Positions 1 to 7,534 of a stretch of DNA of 64,000 nt are shown here, piece after piece. Numbering within the stretch: the stretch's first letter is position 1; every line of letters starts with the position of its first letter. Where the stretch lies: positions 62,001 through 126,000 of the forward strand of contig JBEKBH010000009.1 of NCBI GenBank assembly GCA_050015495.1, written 5' to 3'. The notes under the pieces were generated by a model. The model did no database searches and was not told the DNA's origin. It saw only the letters and a program-made list of their open reading frames with translations. Both the position numbers and the translations under genes were made by a program. The DNA comes from Palsa-1439 sp050015495 (lineage in GTDB: Bacteria > Verrucomicrobiota > Verrucomicrobiia > Palsa-1439).

Positions 1-50
1 CCAAAGGCACGAACCACTTCCCGGCCGCTGAGGACGGGCAGCGTGGCCAT
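1..50 (-). CDS. hicA: HicA-family mRNA interferase toxin (5' end only)
   Basis: Only the first 16 codons lie in the window. They read MATLPVLSGREVVRAF, which matches the N-terminus of HicA toxins, small double-stranded-RNA-binding-fold ribonucleases that cleave mRNA. The start ATG (complement of 48-50) shares one base with the stop of the upstream hicB-like gene (TGATG), which implies translational coupling. The gene continues beyond the left edge, so the catalytic histidine cannot be checked. The call rests on the short match plus the hicB neighbour. Confidence 0.65.
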   Translation of the reverse strand, partial: MATLPVLSGREVVRAF

Positions 51-256
51 CAGACCGTGACCTCGACCTGCTGCGTCTCCACTGTCAACGGCAACCCGCG
101 TTCGGCCCGAACTTCCAAACACAAGGTGATCGCTTCGCGGATGTTGGCCAGCGCTTCCTCACGGGTCTTGCCCTGGCTGACGCAACCGGGAATGGAAGGA
201 CACTCGGCCACCCAAACGCCGTCCTCATCCCGATCCAATGTGGTCACGAATTTCAT
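50..256 (-). CDS. hicB: HicB-family antitoxin
   Basis: This 68-residue protein has the HicB partial RNase H-like fold: MKFVTTLDRDEDGVWVAECP, then the SIPGCVSQGKTREEALANI stretch (residues about 21-39), then an amphipathic helix. HicB proteins neutralise HicA by direct binding. No DNA-binding domain follows, so this is the short form. The ATG at 254-256 was chosen because the family starts at M-(K/R)-(F/Y). The frame is open further upstream, but that part is low-complexity Pro/Ser/Arg coding that overlaps repeat DNA. The antitoxin comes first and overlaps the toxin start by one base. Confidence 0.85.
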   Translation of the reverse strand: MKFVTTLDRDEDGVWVAECPSIPGCVSQGKTREEALANIREAITLCLEVRAERGLPLTVETQQVEVTV

Positions 257-355
257 ATAGACCAGTTTACTCTTTCGAACGGTCCTTGCAAGCCCTCGGT
301 TATGATTGGGGAGCGGCCAGTCCCGGAGAGAATTCGGGGCAGGCGGGGAGGAATC

Positions 356-379
356 GGCCACGACGACGCGTGGCCCTCC
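356..379. repeat. REP-like hairpin with GGAG foot
   Basis: Seven-base arms GGCCACG (356-362) and CGTGGCC (369-375) flank a 6-nt loop and are followed by CTCC. Read on the other strand this is a GGAG foot plus a palindrome. Near-identical copies lie at 16321, 25373 and 47038. Confidence 0.8.
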
Positions 380-396
380 AATAGGGCGGAGACGGC

Positions 397-419
397 GGCA
401 AGCGGGCCGCTTGCCCTAC
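397..419. repeat. REP-like hairpin with GTAG foot
   Basis: Arms GGCAAGC (397-403) and GCTTGCC (409-415) surround a 5-nt loop and are followed by CTACA, which is GTAG on the other strand. Confidence 0.78.
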
Positions 420-446
420 AAGTGGGGACAGCAGGGGCGCGGGGCG

Positions 447-540
447 AAAAATAGGGCTTGTGAGCGGGGCGGGTTTCCCCTACAGTCGCGCCTCACTCAA
501 AAAATAAGGCTTGTCGATGGAAACAATTTCGCCTACAGTC
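447..540. repeat. Two diverged 41-bp direct repeats
   Basis: Copy 1 is 447-487 and copy 2 is 500-540. Both begin AAAAATA(G/A)GGCTTGT and end CCTACAGTC, with a different middle. The second copy contains the ATG at 517 that would lengthen rpoZ, which argues against that start. Confidence 0.6.
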
Positions 541-555
541 AAAATTCCTTTACGG

Positions 556-798
556 ATGAAGAGCAAATATCTTGAGCCGGCGCAGCAGCGCATTCCCAGC
601 CCCGAGTTGCTAGTCAACGTGGTGTCGAGGCGCGTGCGCCAGCTTGCCCAAGGGCATCGCCCTCTGACGCAGACCGATGCGCGGATGGATTTCTCCGAAA
701 TCGCGCTGAAAGAGATCAGCGAAGGCAAGCTCACGTTCGAGGTCCTCGGCGAAGGCGAGATCGTGCCCGAGACGCCCGTCATCCCCCCGACCGAGTAA
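556..798 (+). CDS. rpoZ: DNA-directed RNA polymerase omega subunit
   Basis: This 80-residue protein contains the omega signature: LLVNVVSRRVRQLAQGHRPL early on, then MDFSEIALKEISEGKLTFE. Omega binds the beta-prime C-terminus and helps RNA polymerase assemble. The ATG at 556 (MKSKYLEPAQQ) is preferred. In-frame starts at 511 (TTG) and 517 (ATG) lie inside a 41-bp repeat that is duplicated just upstream, although 517 has an AAGG seven bases before it. The next gene is smpB, 59 bp downstream, probably with its own promoter. Confidence 0.85.
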   Translation: MKSKYLEPAQQRIPSPELLVNVVSRRVRQLAQGHRPLTQTDARMDFSEIALKEISEGKLTFEVLGEGEIVPETPVIPPTE

Positions 799-819
799 CG
801 CCCGCCTGTTTTTTTTGAG

Positions 820-849
820 TTGGGATTGGGTCGGCGCGGCCAATATACT
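820..849 (+). promoter_or_regulatory. Candidate sigma-70 promoter of smpB
   Basis: TTGGGA (820-825) and TATACT (844-849) are 18 bp apart. The predicted start of transcription is at or next to the smpB ATG at 858, so the message would be leaderless or nearly so. The -35 is only a partial match to consensus. Confidence 0.45.
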
Positions 850-857
850 GGCCATCG

Positions 858-1316
858 ATGGTCCCAACCATTAACAACCACAAAGCGCGCCGCGATTATC
901 TCATCACGGAGACGGTCGAGGCGGGCATCGAATTGAAGGGCACGGAGGTCAAGTCCCTCCGCAACGCCCGGGCGTCCATCGACGAGGCGTTCGCGCGCGT
1001 CGAGCGCGGCCAGTGCTGGCTGTACAACGCGCACATCAATCCGTACGAATTCGGCAACCGCTACAATGTCGATCCGTTGCGTCCCCGCCGTCTGCTCCTG
1101 CACCGCAAGGAAATCGATCGTCTCGCCGGCCAACTCATCGTCAAGGGCACGGCGTTGGTCCCGCTAAAGATTTATTTCACCAAGAGCTTCGCCAAAGTCC
1201 TGCTCGGCCTCGGCAAGGGCAAGACCCAGATTGACCGGCGCGAGACGTTGAAGCGGAAGACCGCCGAGCGGGAAGTCGATCGGGCGCTACGCGACCGGAC
1301 GAAACAGAGAAGTTGA
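858..1316 (+). CDS. smpB: SsrA-binding protein SmpB
   Basis: This 152-residue protein has the full SmpB pattern: HKARRDYLITETVEAGIELK, GTEVKSLRNARASIDEAF, an (F/Y)NAHI(N/S)PYE-type segment (LYNAHINPYEFGNRYN), and a basic C-terminal tail (GKGKTQIDRRETLKRKTAER). SmpB binds tmRNA and takes it to stalled ribosomes for trans-translation; the tail enters the decoding site. The start ATG gives MVPTINNHKARRDY, the usual length upstream of the OB-fold. A near-leaderless start is suggested by the promoter candidate just upstream. Confidence 0.97.
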   Translation: MVPTINNHKARRDYLITETVEAGIELKGTEVKSLRNARASIDEAFARVERGQCWLYNAHINPYEFGNRYNVDPLRPRRLLLHRKEIDRLAGQLIVKGTALVPLKIYFTKSFAKVLLGLGKGKTQIDRRETLKRKTAEREVDRALRDRTKQRS

Positions 1317-1365
1317 CCGACTACGGTCAGTGTCCCATCCCAGAGGTAGCTTTACGGTTTTCCGG

Positions 1366-1412
1366 CCCCCTCACCTTGCTCCTCTCCCCCGGAGGGGAGA
1401 GGAAATCCCCAA
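1366..1412. repeat. CTCACC-type repeat with a 9-bp perfect hairpin
   Basis: CCCCCTCACCTTG is followed by CCTCTCCCC (1381-1389), a CGGA loop and GGGGAGAGG (1394-1402). Related sequence is found at about 17986, 25126, 51217 and 55412. It lies between the convergent smpB and gspB-like genes. There is no T-run, so it is not a typical terminator. Confidence 0.6.
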
Positions 1413-1434
1413 GACACACTTTACAATGGCAACG

Positions 1435-1463
1435 CGGCGCGGTCGGGAGACCGGCGCCGAACA
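1435..1463. repeat. 29-bp palindromic repeat, copy 1
   Basis: CGGCGC, GGTC, GGGA, GACC, GGCGCCG, then AACA form nested inverted repeats. An identical 29-bp copy is at 46848-46876. It lacks the GTAG/GGAG foot of the REP family. Confidence 0.7.
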
Positions 1464-1492
1464 AGAGCGCAGGTCAGCGGTCGAACCCGGCC

Positions 1493-2140
1493 TCAGTGCA
1501 GCCGGAGGAGTTCCTTCTGGCCCTTGATATCGAGGGTCACGCGGTCGGTCTCGATTTTTTCGACGATGGCGCCATCGACGTAATACCCTTCGTAGGTGAC
1601 GCGCCCATTGATCACGGCCACAGGTTTGCCGTCGGGGTCCTTCATGATGCCGCTGATTTTGTATTTCGATTCATCGGCGAACGGCAGCGTGGACGGCGGA
1701 ACAGCGGGCGTCGTCGTGGAATCGCCCGCCGGTTGCGTGACCGATGGCGCCGTTGTTGGCGCGACGGGAACCGGAGCCGCCGATGCCGCCGATACCGGGG
1801 CAACCTGTTTCGTTTGGCGAAGCACGGACGACGCGTTGCTCACGAGAAATACGATGGCGATGATGGCCACAATCGCGACGCAACCGATCAGGGCGGGCAG
1901 GAGATAGTGGTTCGTCTCCCGCGAACGTTCCGGCACCGGCGGTTGCGGGAGTGGGTGTGCTCCGCGAATTGGCGAGCCCAACGGGGTCGCCGCGACAGGC
2001 GCGTGAACGACGGGGGTATGAGTCTGAGTCGGCGGTGATGGCGCGGGTTGGCGAGGCGCAGCCGGGGCGCTCGGCGCGGCGCCGGCTTTAAGCTGCTTTT
2101 CGCGCTCGGCTTTGCGCAGGGCCTCGTGGACCAGGCTCAT
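1493..2140 (-). CDS. GspB-like general secretion pathway accessory protein
   Basis: This 215-residue, single-pass inner-membrane protein begins with MSLVHEALRKAEREKQ, the cytoplasmic motif seen in proteins paired with ExeA-type ATPases. A Pro/Ala-rich linker follows, then a transmembrane helix around residues 82-105 (LLPALIGCVAIVAIIAIVFL), a low-complexity periplasmic linker, and a C-terminal GspB-like domain (KYKISGIMKDPDGKPVAVIN). The family works with an ExeA-type ATPase in placing the type II secretin in the peptidoglycan. The start overlaps the stop of the ATPase gene by four bases (ATGA), so the two are coupled. Confidence 0.75.
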   Translation of the reverse strand: MSLVHEALRKAEREKQLKAGAAPSAPAAPRQPAPSPPTQTHTPVVHAPVAATPLGSPIRGAHPLPQPPVPERSRETNHYLLPALIGCVAIVAIIAIVFLVSNASSVLRQTKQVAPVSAASAAPVPVAPTTAPSVTQPAGDSTTTPAVPPSTLPFADESKYKISGIMKDPDGKPVAVINGRVTYEGYYVDGAIVEKIETDRVTLDIKGQKELLRLH

Positions 2141-2988
2141 CCGGCGACGACCTCCGACGTTTGTTCCGTGGCGCTCGCGGGGAGCCGGCACTCGGTGTCC
2201 TCGATGGCGCGGCGGATGTTTGTGGCGTCGATGACGAAGGTTTCCGCGATGTAGCCGGACAACAGCGCCTTGTCACAGAGCACGTTGATCAGGCGGGGGA
2301 TGCCGCGCGAGTAGGAGTAAATGAAGGTCAACGCTTCCGGCGCCCACTGGATGCGTCCATCGCCGCCGGCGATCTGCAGCCGGTGGTCGATGTATTCGCC
2401 AACTTCCTCGGGCGCAAGCGAGGCAACGTGGTAGCGCAACGAGATGCGCTGCTTGAGCTGGCGCAGACTGTCGCGGTCGAGGATCTCCGCCAATTCGGGC
2501 TGCCCGACGAGAACGATCTGGAGGAGCTTCTCCTTCTCGGTTTCGAGGTTGGAGAGCAACCGGATTTGCTCGAGGACGCTGGGTTTGAGGTTCTGGGCCT
2601 CGTCGATGATCAACGCGACGTTGTGGTTCGCGGCCAGTTCGCGCAGCAGGAACGCATTGATCGCGTCGTACAAATCCTTCTTGGTGGTCTTGGCCGGCTG
2701 GAGGCGGAACTCGTCGGTGATGGCCCGCAACACCTGGGAGTCCGACAGGGTCGGATTGAGGATCAGCGCGGTCTTCGTTTTGGCATCGAGGGAGTTCAAC
2801 AGGGCGCGGCAGAGGGTGGTTTTACCCGCGCCGACCTCGCCGGTGATGGCGATGAACCCCTTTCGTTCGCTGATGCCGTACAGCAAGACGTCGAGAGCGA
2901 CGCGATGATGGCGGCTCAGAAAGAGGAACTGCGGATCCGGCGTCATATTGAACGGGTATTCGCGCAGTCCGTAAAATTCTTTATACAT
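2137..2988 (-). CDS. ExeA/GspA-like AAA ATPase
   Basis: This 283-residue ATPase starts MYKEFYGLREYPFNMTPDPQ, the canonical start of ExeA-like proteins and the reason for choosing 2988. Walker A is GEVGAGKTT, Walker B is ALIIDEAQNL, and there is a sensor segment VLVGQPELAEIL. The AAA module is followed by a short lid and tail, without the C-terminal peptidoglycan-binding domain of Aeromonas ExeA, so it is the short form. It is cotranscribed with the GspB-like gene and diverges from pilT, which suggests a secretion or pilus role at the cell envelope. Confidence 0.85.
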   Translation of the reverse strand: MYKEFYGLREYPFNMTPDPQFLFLSRHHRVALDVLLYGISERKGFIAITGEVGAGKTTLCRALLNSLDAKTKTALILNPTLSDSQVLRAITDEFRLQPAKTTKKDLYDAINAFLLRELAANHNVALIIDEAQNLKPSVLEQIRLLSNLETEKEKLLQIVLVGQPELAEILDRDSLRQLKQRISLRYHVASLAPEEVGEYIDHRLQIAGGDGRIQWAPEALTFIYSYSRGIPRLINVLCDKALLSGYIAETFVIDATNIRRAIEDTECRLPASATEQTSEVVAG

Positions 2989-3119
2989 GACCCGAACTCC
3001 AAGTGGCGCGCATGGTACCACCGTCCACCTGCTTCTGACAAGCAGTCTGAGGCATATGTTCCCCAGGAAGATTGAGCCCCATTGGTAACCATGGCATTTG
3101 CCCTGCTTCTGGGGAGTCC

Positions 3120-4364
3120 ATGCCTGCATTAGACAAATTCTTCCATGCCATGGTGGCCCAAGGGGCTTCGGATTTCCACTTATCCAGCGGTAACTGCCCG
3201 ACCTTCCGCATTGCGGGGACGATTACACCCGTCGGCAAGGAAATTCTCACGAGTGACGCTGTGGAAAAGCTCATTTCTGAGATCATCCCCGAGCGGAACC
3301 GGCTGGAATGGGAGCAAACCCACGACACGGACTTTGCCTACGAACTCGACGACGCGGGGCGATACCGCTGCAACGTCTTTTCCGACAGCCAGGGCATGGG
3401 AGCGGTCTTTCGGTTCATTCCGACCAAGATCCTCGGCTTCAAAGAGTTGGGGTTGCCCGACTCGGTCAAGAAGCTGTGTTTCCTCCAGAAGGGGCTGGTA
3501 CTGGTTACCGGCCCGACGGGCAGCGGCAAATCCACCACACTGGCGGCCATCATTGATTTCATCAACGAACATCGCTCGGGCCACGTCATCACGATCGAAG
3601 ACCCCATCGAGTTCGTGTACACCAACAAGAAGTGTATTATCAATCAGCGCGAGGTCTACTCGCACACCGATAGCTTCAAACGCGCGTTGCGGGCGGCGTT
3701 GCGCGAAGACCCCGACATCGTCCTCGTCGGTGAGATGCGCGACGTGGAAACCGTGCGCATCGCGCTGGAGACGGCGGAGACCGGGCACCTGGTTTTTGGA
3801 ACGTTGCACACGAACAGCGCGACTTCGACGGTGGACCGTCTGATCAATCAATTTCCGGCCGACGAACAGTCGCAGGTTCGCTGCGGTCTCGCGGAGAGCC
3901 TGAAGGGGGTTGTCTCCCAGGCCTTGTGCAAGAGGAAGGACGGCAAGGGTCGCGTTGCCGCGCTGGAGATCCTGATGGGCAGCTACGCCCTCAGCGCCAA
4001 TATCCGCGAAGGCAAGCTGCAGCAGATCCCCAATTCCATCCAAATGGGCCGTAAAGAAGGCATGTGTTCGCTGAACGATTCGCTGCTGGATTTGCTGGCA
4101 AAGGACATCATCGAACCCGGCGAGGCCTACCAAAAAGCCTCCGCCAAGGAAGAGATTTTGAAGCGCATGGGCGGTCTGCCGACCTGCCGTTCGCCCCGGG
4201 GCGCGCCATGGACGGAAGACGAATTGCTCGCCGCCGCCGAACATCCGGGGGCCTCCGGCCCTGCCGATGGAAACGGAAGCGGAGCGAATCGGTTGCCCGA
4301 ACCACCAGCCATTCGTCATGGCGGGATTCACGAATTCGAATCCGAGCCGGTCGTTTCGCGGTAG
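3120..4364 (+). CDS. pilT: PilT-like twitching-motility retraction ATPase
   Basis: This 414-residue type IV pilus hexameric ATPase powers pilus depolymerisation. Visible motifs are an N-terminal PAS-like half (SDFHLSSGNCPTFRI), Walker A GPTGSGKST at 131-139, the Asp box ITIEDPIEF at 157-165, Walker B DIVLVGEMRD at 199-208 and the His box TGHLVFGTLHT at 221-231. In place of the PilT-typical AIRNLIRE segment there is VSQALCKRKDGKGRV, and the C-terminus has a Pro/Gly-rich extension of about 60 residues. The ATG at 3120 follows GGGGAG at good spacing. An upstream TTG would add 16 residues and is less likely. Confidence 0.9.
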   Translation: MPALDKFFHAMVAQGASDFHLSSGNCPTFRIAGTITPVGKEILTSDAVEKLISEIIPERNRLEWEQTHDTDFAYELDDAGRYRCNVFSDSQGMGAVFRFIPTKILGFKELGLPDSVKKLCFLQKGLVLVTGPTGSGKSTTLAAIIDFINEHRSGHVITIEDPIEFVYTNKKCIINQREVYSHTDSFKRALRAALREDPDIVLVGEMRDVETVRIALETAETGHLVFGTLHTNSATSTVDRLINQFPADEQSQVRCGLAESLKGVVSQALCKRKDGKGRVAALEILMGSYALSANIREGKLQQIPNSIQMGRKEGMCSLNDSLLDLLAKDIIEPGEAYQKASAKEEILKRMGGLPTCRSPRGAPWTEDELLAAAEHPGASGPADGNGSGANRLPEPPAIRHGGIHEFESEPVVSR

Positions 4365-4392
4365 TCGCGGAGACCGTCTCGACGGCGGTTCC

Positions 4393-5901
4393 TCAGCGCA
4401 GGAACAACCACGACACGAGCGCGAACAACGGCAAGAGGATCGGCACGGCGTATTTCAGGACGTACCCGAAGAAACTCGGGCATTTTACCCCGCTGGATTC
4501 CGCGATGCTTTTGACCATGAAGTTCGGGCCGTTGCCGATGTAGGTGCCCGCCCCGAAAAATACCGCTCCCAGCGACACCGCAACCACGTAGCGCCACGCG
4601 TTTGGGTCGAGCTTGTGGAGGCCCAGATCGACCAATTGCTGCGGCGTGTACTGGTTGATAATGTCCGGATGCAACAGCGCCTGCATATGGATCGGGTTTT
4701 CCAATGACAGGTGCTGCAATCCAAACGCGGCGGTCAGGAAACTCAGATAGGTCGGCGCGTTGTCCAACACGCTGGACAAGCCGCCGGTTCCCCAGAAGAA
4801 TTGCCTGACGGTCGTGATGCCGATGTGGCCGGCATGTTTTTCCAGCAGGTCCAGCGCGGGCACCATCGTCGCGAAGATGCCCGCAAAGAGAAACCCGACC
4901 TCGCGCATCGGGGCAAAATCGAATTCGTTTCTCTTCAATATGTCCTGGTTGGCCAGCTTGTGGGCCAGACACGCGGTGGCGATCATCAACAGGGCGACCA
5001 TCGCGGTGACGAGACTCTCGCTGGCCTTGGCCGGGCTCCAGCCCATCGCATTTCCCAGCGAGACCACCGCCGACGAATGCTCCAATCCCTCGAGCCATTC
5101 CGCCTTTTGCACGAGCACCAACCCGAGGATGACGAACAACCAGATGAAATTGCGCGAACCCTCAAATTCGATGCGATTGCCGTCAACCGCCCCGGCGTCA
5201 GCATCAGCCTTGTGTTTGCGAAAGTTCGCCGTGTCGATAAAGAAGAACAGCGCCAGAAGCGCGCCGCTGCACATCAGCCATGGGAGCAACACCTCCGGCA
5301 ACTTCAGCAACCAGAAGAACGGGACGCCCTTCAAGTAGCCGAGGAACAACGGCGGATCGCCGATGGGCGTCAACGCGCCGCCGATGTTGCTGACAAGGAA
5401 GATGAAGAACACGACGTGATACGGGGCGACGCGGCGCTGGTTGATCCGCAGGAACGGACGAATCAGCACCATCGAGGCGCCGGTCGTGCCGATGAGGTTT
5501 GCCAGGACCGCGCCGACGGCAAGCAGGAGGGTGTTGAGGGCCGGCGTCGAGCGGCCGGTTATCTGGATGTGGATTCCGCCGGCGATGACGAACAGCGAGC
5601 CGATCAACGCCATAAACCCGGCGTACTCGATCATACTGGTCAATATCCGCAGCGCGTTATGCAGGACCACGACGTAGTAAAACGCGGTCACCAACCCCAA
5701 CCCGATCGCCACCTTCGGGTAATGCTTCTCCCAATGATGCTTGTGGATGAAAGGCATCAGGGCGATGCAGAGCAGCAACACGACGAATGGGATTACCATC
5801 AAGGGATGAGGCTCGGGCAACGGCACACTTGATTCCGCGGCGAAAGCCGGGACCGTACCGAGGCTGGACACGACCAGCAAACAGACAAGAATGTTCTTCA
5901 T
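4393..5901 (-). CDS. NhaD-type Na+/H+ antiporter (ion transporter superfamily)
   Basis: This 502-residue polytopic membrane protein has an N-terminal signal-like segment (MKNILVCLLVVSSL, cut near AFA-AES) and about 11-12 further hydrophobic helices. The ion-transporter motifs NLIGTTGASMVLIRP, SNIGGALTPIGDPPLFLGYL, SVLDNAPTYLSF and GAGTYIGNGPNFMVKSIAE point to the NhaD/ArsB/CitM superfamily, most like NhaD antiporters and similar bacterial homologues. The ATG at 5901 was chosen because it gives a clean signal segment; a TTG lies four codons upstream. The substrate is inferred from family resemblance only. Confidence 0.8.
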   Translation of the reverse strand: MKNILVCLLVVSSLGTVPAFAAESSVPLPEPHPLMVIPFVVLLLCIALMPFIHKHHWEKHYPKVAIGLGLVTAFYYVVVLHNALRILTSMIEYAGFMALIGSLFVIAGGIHIQITGRSTPALNTLLLAVGAVLANLIGTTGASMVLIRPFLRINQRRVAPYHVVFFIFLVSNIGGALTPIGDPPLFLGYLKGVPFFWLLKLPEVLLPWLMCSGALLALFFFIDTANFRKHKADADAGAVDGNRIEFEGSRNFIWLFVILGLVLVQKAEWLEGLEHSSAVVSLGNAMGWSPAKASESLVTAMVALLMIATACLAHKLANQDILKRNEFDFAPMREVGFLFAGIFATMVPALDLLEKHAGHIGITTVRQFFWGTGGLSSVLDNAPTYLSFLTAAFGLQHLSLENPIHMQALLHPDIINQYTPQQLVDLGLHKLDPNAWRYVVAVSLGAVFFGAGTYIGNGPNFMVKSIAESSGVKCPSFFGYVLKYAVPILLPLFALVSWLFLR

Positions 5902-5968
5902 CGCGCGCACCAAGCGTCACCCTATTGGGACACGACTGTACCGGATGGGCCCGCAAAGGCAAAGACGT

Positions 5969-6736
5969 TTACAGCGGTGCCAACCCGAGTTCGTCGATCG
6001 GGATTTTCCCGTTCCACATTCGCACGTCGAAGGAATGCGGCTCGGCTGCGGGCCGGCTGAGCACGCGGCCGCCAGCGTTTTCGAGGATGAGCTGGCCCGC
6101 GGCGATGTCCCAAAGCCGGATGCTGTACTCGATGTAGGCATCGAACCGCCCGGATGCCACGTACACCGTGTCCAGCGCCGCGGAACCGGTCAGTCGCAGC
6201 TTGCGCACCTGGTAAATTATTCGGCTGAAATCCTCGACGCTGCGGTTCATCGCGTCGAGTGTTTTGAAGAAGCCGATTGTCACGATCGCTTCCGAGAGTT
6301 GGGTGCGGTTGCTGACGTGGATGGGCCGGCCTTGCAACATCGACGCCTCGCCCTTCTCGGTTACGAACAGTTCATCCAGTTCGGGATTGAGAACCACGCC
6401 CAGGACTGTTTCCCATTGGTCGGGGCCGCGCCGTTCCTGGGCCGCAATGGACACCGCATAATGCGGGATGCCGTAAAAATAATTCACCGTCCCATCGAGC
6501 GGGTCGACGACCCAGCGGACGTCGGATTGGGGGTCACCCGCCGAGGATTCCTCGCCGAGGATGCAGTGGTCGGGATAATCCGCCAGAATGATCCGGGCAA
6601 TGAGCTGCTGCGACAGCACGTCGATTTCGAGTTTGATATCGTGGTGCGTGGCCTGGTTGACGTTCAGCGTCGACCCGAAATTCTTTCTCAGGAGCTTCGC
6701 GGCTTCGCTGGCCGCTTCGATGGCGGTTTCCAACAT
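5969..6736 (-). CDS. Inositol monophosphatase family protein
   Basis: This 255-residue Mg2+-dependent phosphatase has the metal-binding motifs GEES (residues about 61-64), WVVDPLDGT (about 75-83) and LWDIAAG near residue 210. The family hydrolyses inositol-1-phosphate and related sugar or nucleotide phosphates; SuhB also binds RNA polymerase in enterobacteria. The ATG giving MLETAIEAASEAAKLL was chosen because it matches family starts; an ATG ten codons upstream is possible. It lies 67 bp downstream of the antiporter start on the same strand. Confidence 0.88.
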   Translation of the reverse strand: MLETAIEAASEAAKLLRKNFGSTLNVNQATHHDIKLEIDVLSQQLIARIILADYPDHCILGEESSAGDPQSDVRWVVDPLDGTVNYFYGIPHYAVSIAAQERRGPDQWETVLGVVLNPELDELFVTEKGEASMLQGRPIHVSNRTQLSEAIVTIGFFKTLDAMNRSVEDFSRIIYQVRKLRLTGSAALDTVYVASGRFDAYIEYSIRLWDIAAGQLILENAGGRVLSRPAAEPHSFDVRMWNGKIPIDELGLAPL

Positions 6737-6800
6737 GGTGAGCGGAGTGTACGGCAAGCGCGGCATCGTGGGCAAGTATTGCGCTGGTCGGCGCTCAACT

Positions 6801-7442
6801 TCACGGCATCCAGCCGTGTTCCTGGAGGAAGGCGCGGAGTTTTTTGACGTGTTCCCACATGACGGCTTTCTTGGTCGGGTCGCGGAGGAGGAAGGCGGGA
6901 TGGTAGAGGACCATGAAATGGAGGTCGGGATAATCCGGCGCGGTGAAGAGTTTGCCGGCCTCCTTTTCCATCGAGAATTCGTCGCCGCGATCTTTCACGA
7001 GGTATTTTAACGCGACCGCGCCGAGCAGGAGGACCACTTTCGGTCGCATCAACTCGATCTGGCGGCGCAGGTATGGGAAGCAGGCCTCGACTTCCTGCGA
7101 ACTGGGCGCGCGATCAATCTCGGCTTTGCATTTGACGACGTTGACGATGAGCAGGTCGCGATTGGTATCAAGCCCGATGCTGGCCATGATCTTGTCGAGC
7201 AACTCACCCGAGCGCCCGACGAATGCCTGTCCCTTGACGTCCTCGTTGTCGCCGGGGCGTTCGCTGACGATGAGGAGTTTCGAGTCGGGATTGCCGCGGT
7301 CGATGACGATGTGGTTGCGGGCTTTGCCGCGCGGACATTTCTGGCAGTTGTAGGCATTCAGGCGGCTGCGGAGTTCGACGTAGCTCGTAGCCGCCAGCAC
7401 GTCGTTGTACGCGGAGTCGAACAGATCAAATTCGACGGGCAC
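6801..7442 (-). CDS. Uracil-DNA glycosylase, family 4 ([4Fe-4S])
   Basis: This 213-residue base-excision enzyme removes uracil from DNA. All four cluster cysteines are visible: two in NCQKCP, one in VNVVKC and one in EACFPYL. The active-site motif reads SERPGDNEDVKGQAFVGRSG, so the usual GEAPG is SERPG here. The C-terminal motif is LYHPAFLLRDP. The GTG at 7442 (VPVEFDLFDSAYNDVL) is chosen because related proteins begin near FDLF; a GTG at 7505 would add a Cys-rich stretch that looks fortuitous. Confidence 0.88.
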   Translation of the reverse strand: MPVEFDLFDSAYNDVLAATSYVELRSRLNAYNCQKCPRGKARNHIVIDRGNPDSKLLIVSERPGDNEDVKGQAFVGRSGELLDKIMASIGLDTNRDLLIVNVVKCKAEIDRAPSSQEVEACFPYLRRQIELMRPKVVLLLGAVALKYLVKDRGDEFSMEKEAGKLFTAPDYPDLHFMVLYHPAFLLRDPTKKAVMWEHVKKLRAFLQEHGWMP

Positions 7443-7534
7443 GGAGTGTCTTGTAGCACAAACGTCAACGCACGCAAAGTTGCAAAGATCGCAACGGAAT
7501 TGCACGGCAGCGCCGGGCCGACGGACTCCAAGGC

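Larger units (their letters stand above)
257..555. other. Non-coding gap rich in stem-loop repeats
   Basis: Between the divergent hicB and rpoZ genes lie two REP-like hairpins (356-379 and 397-419) and two diverged 41-bp direct repeats (447-487 and 500-540), each ending CCTACAGTC. No convincing gene is visible. An open frame at 306-575 has the composition of read-through repeat DNA. Confidence 0.7.

Noticed and set aside
1381..1402. Bidirectional terminator between smpB and gspB-like gene
   Set aside because: The 9-bp hairpin has no T-run on either side and belongs to a dispersed repeat.
1313..2038. Plus-strand frame opposite the gspB-like gene
   Set aside because: Antisense of a gene with a clear family start and membrane helix; the frame's Arg-rich composition is not protein-like.
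7442..7505. Cys-rich N-terminal extension of the uracil glycosylase
   Set aside because: The residues have no family counterpart; the GTG at 7442 matches the usual family start.
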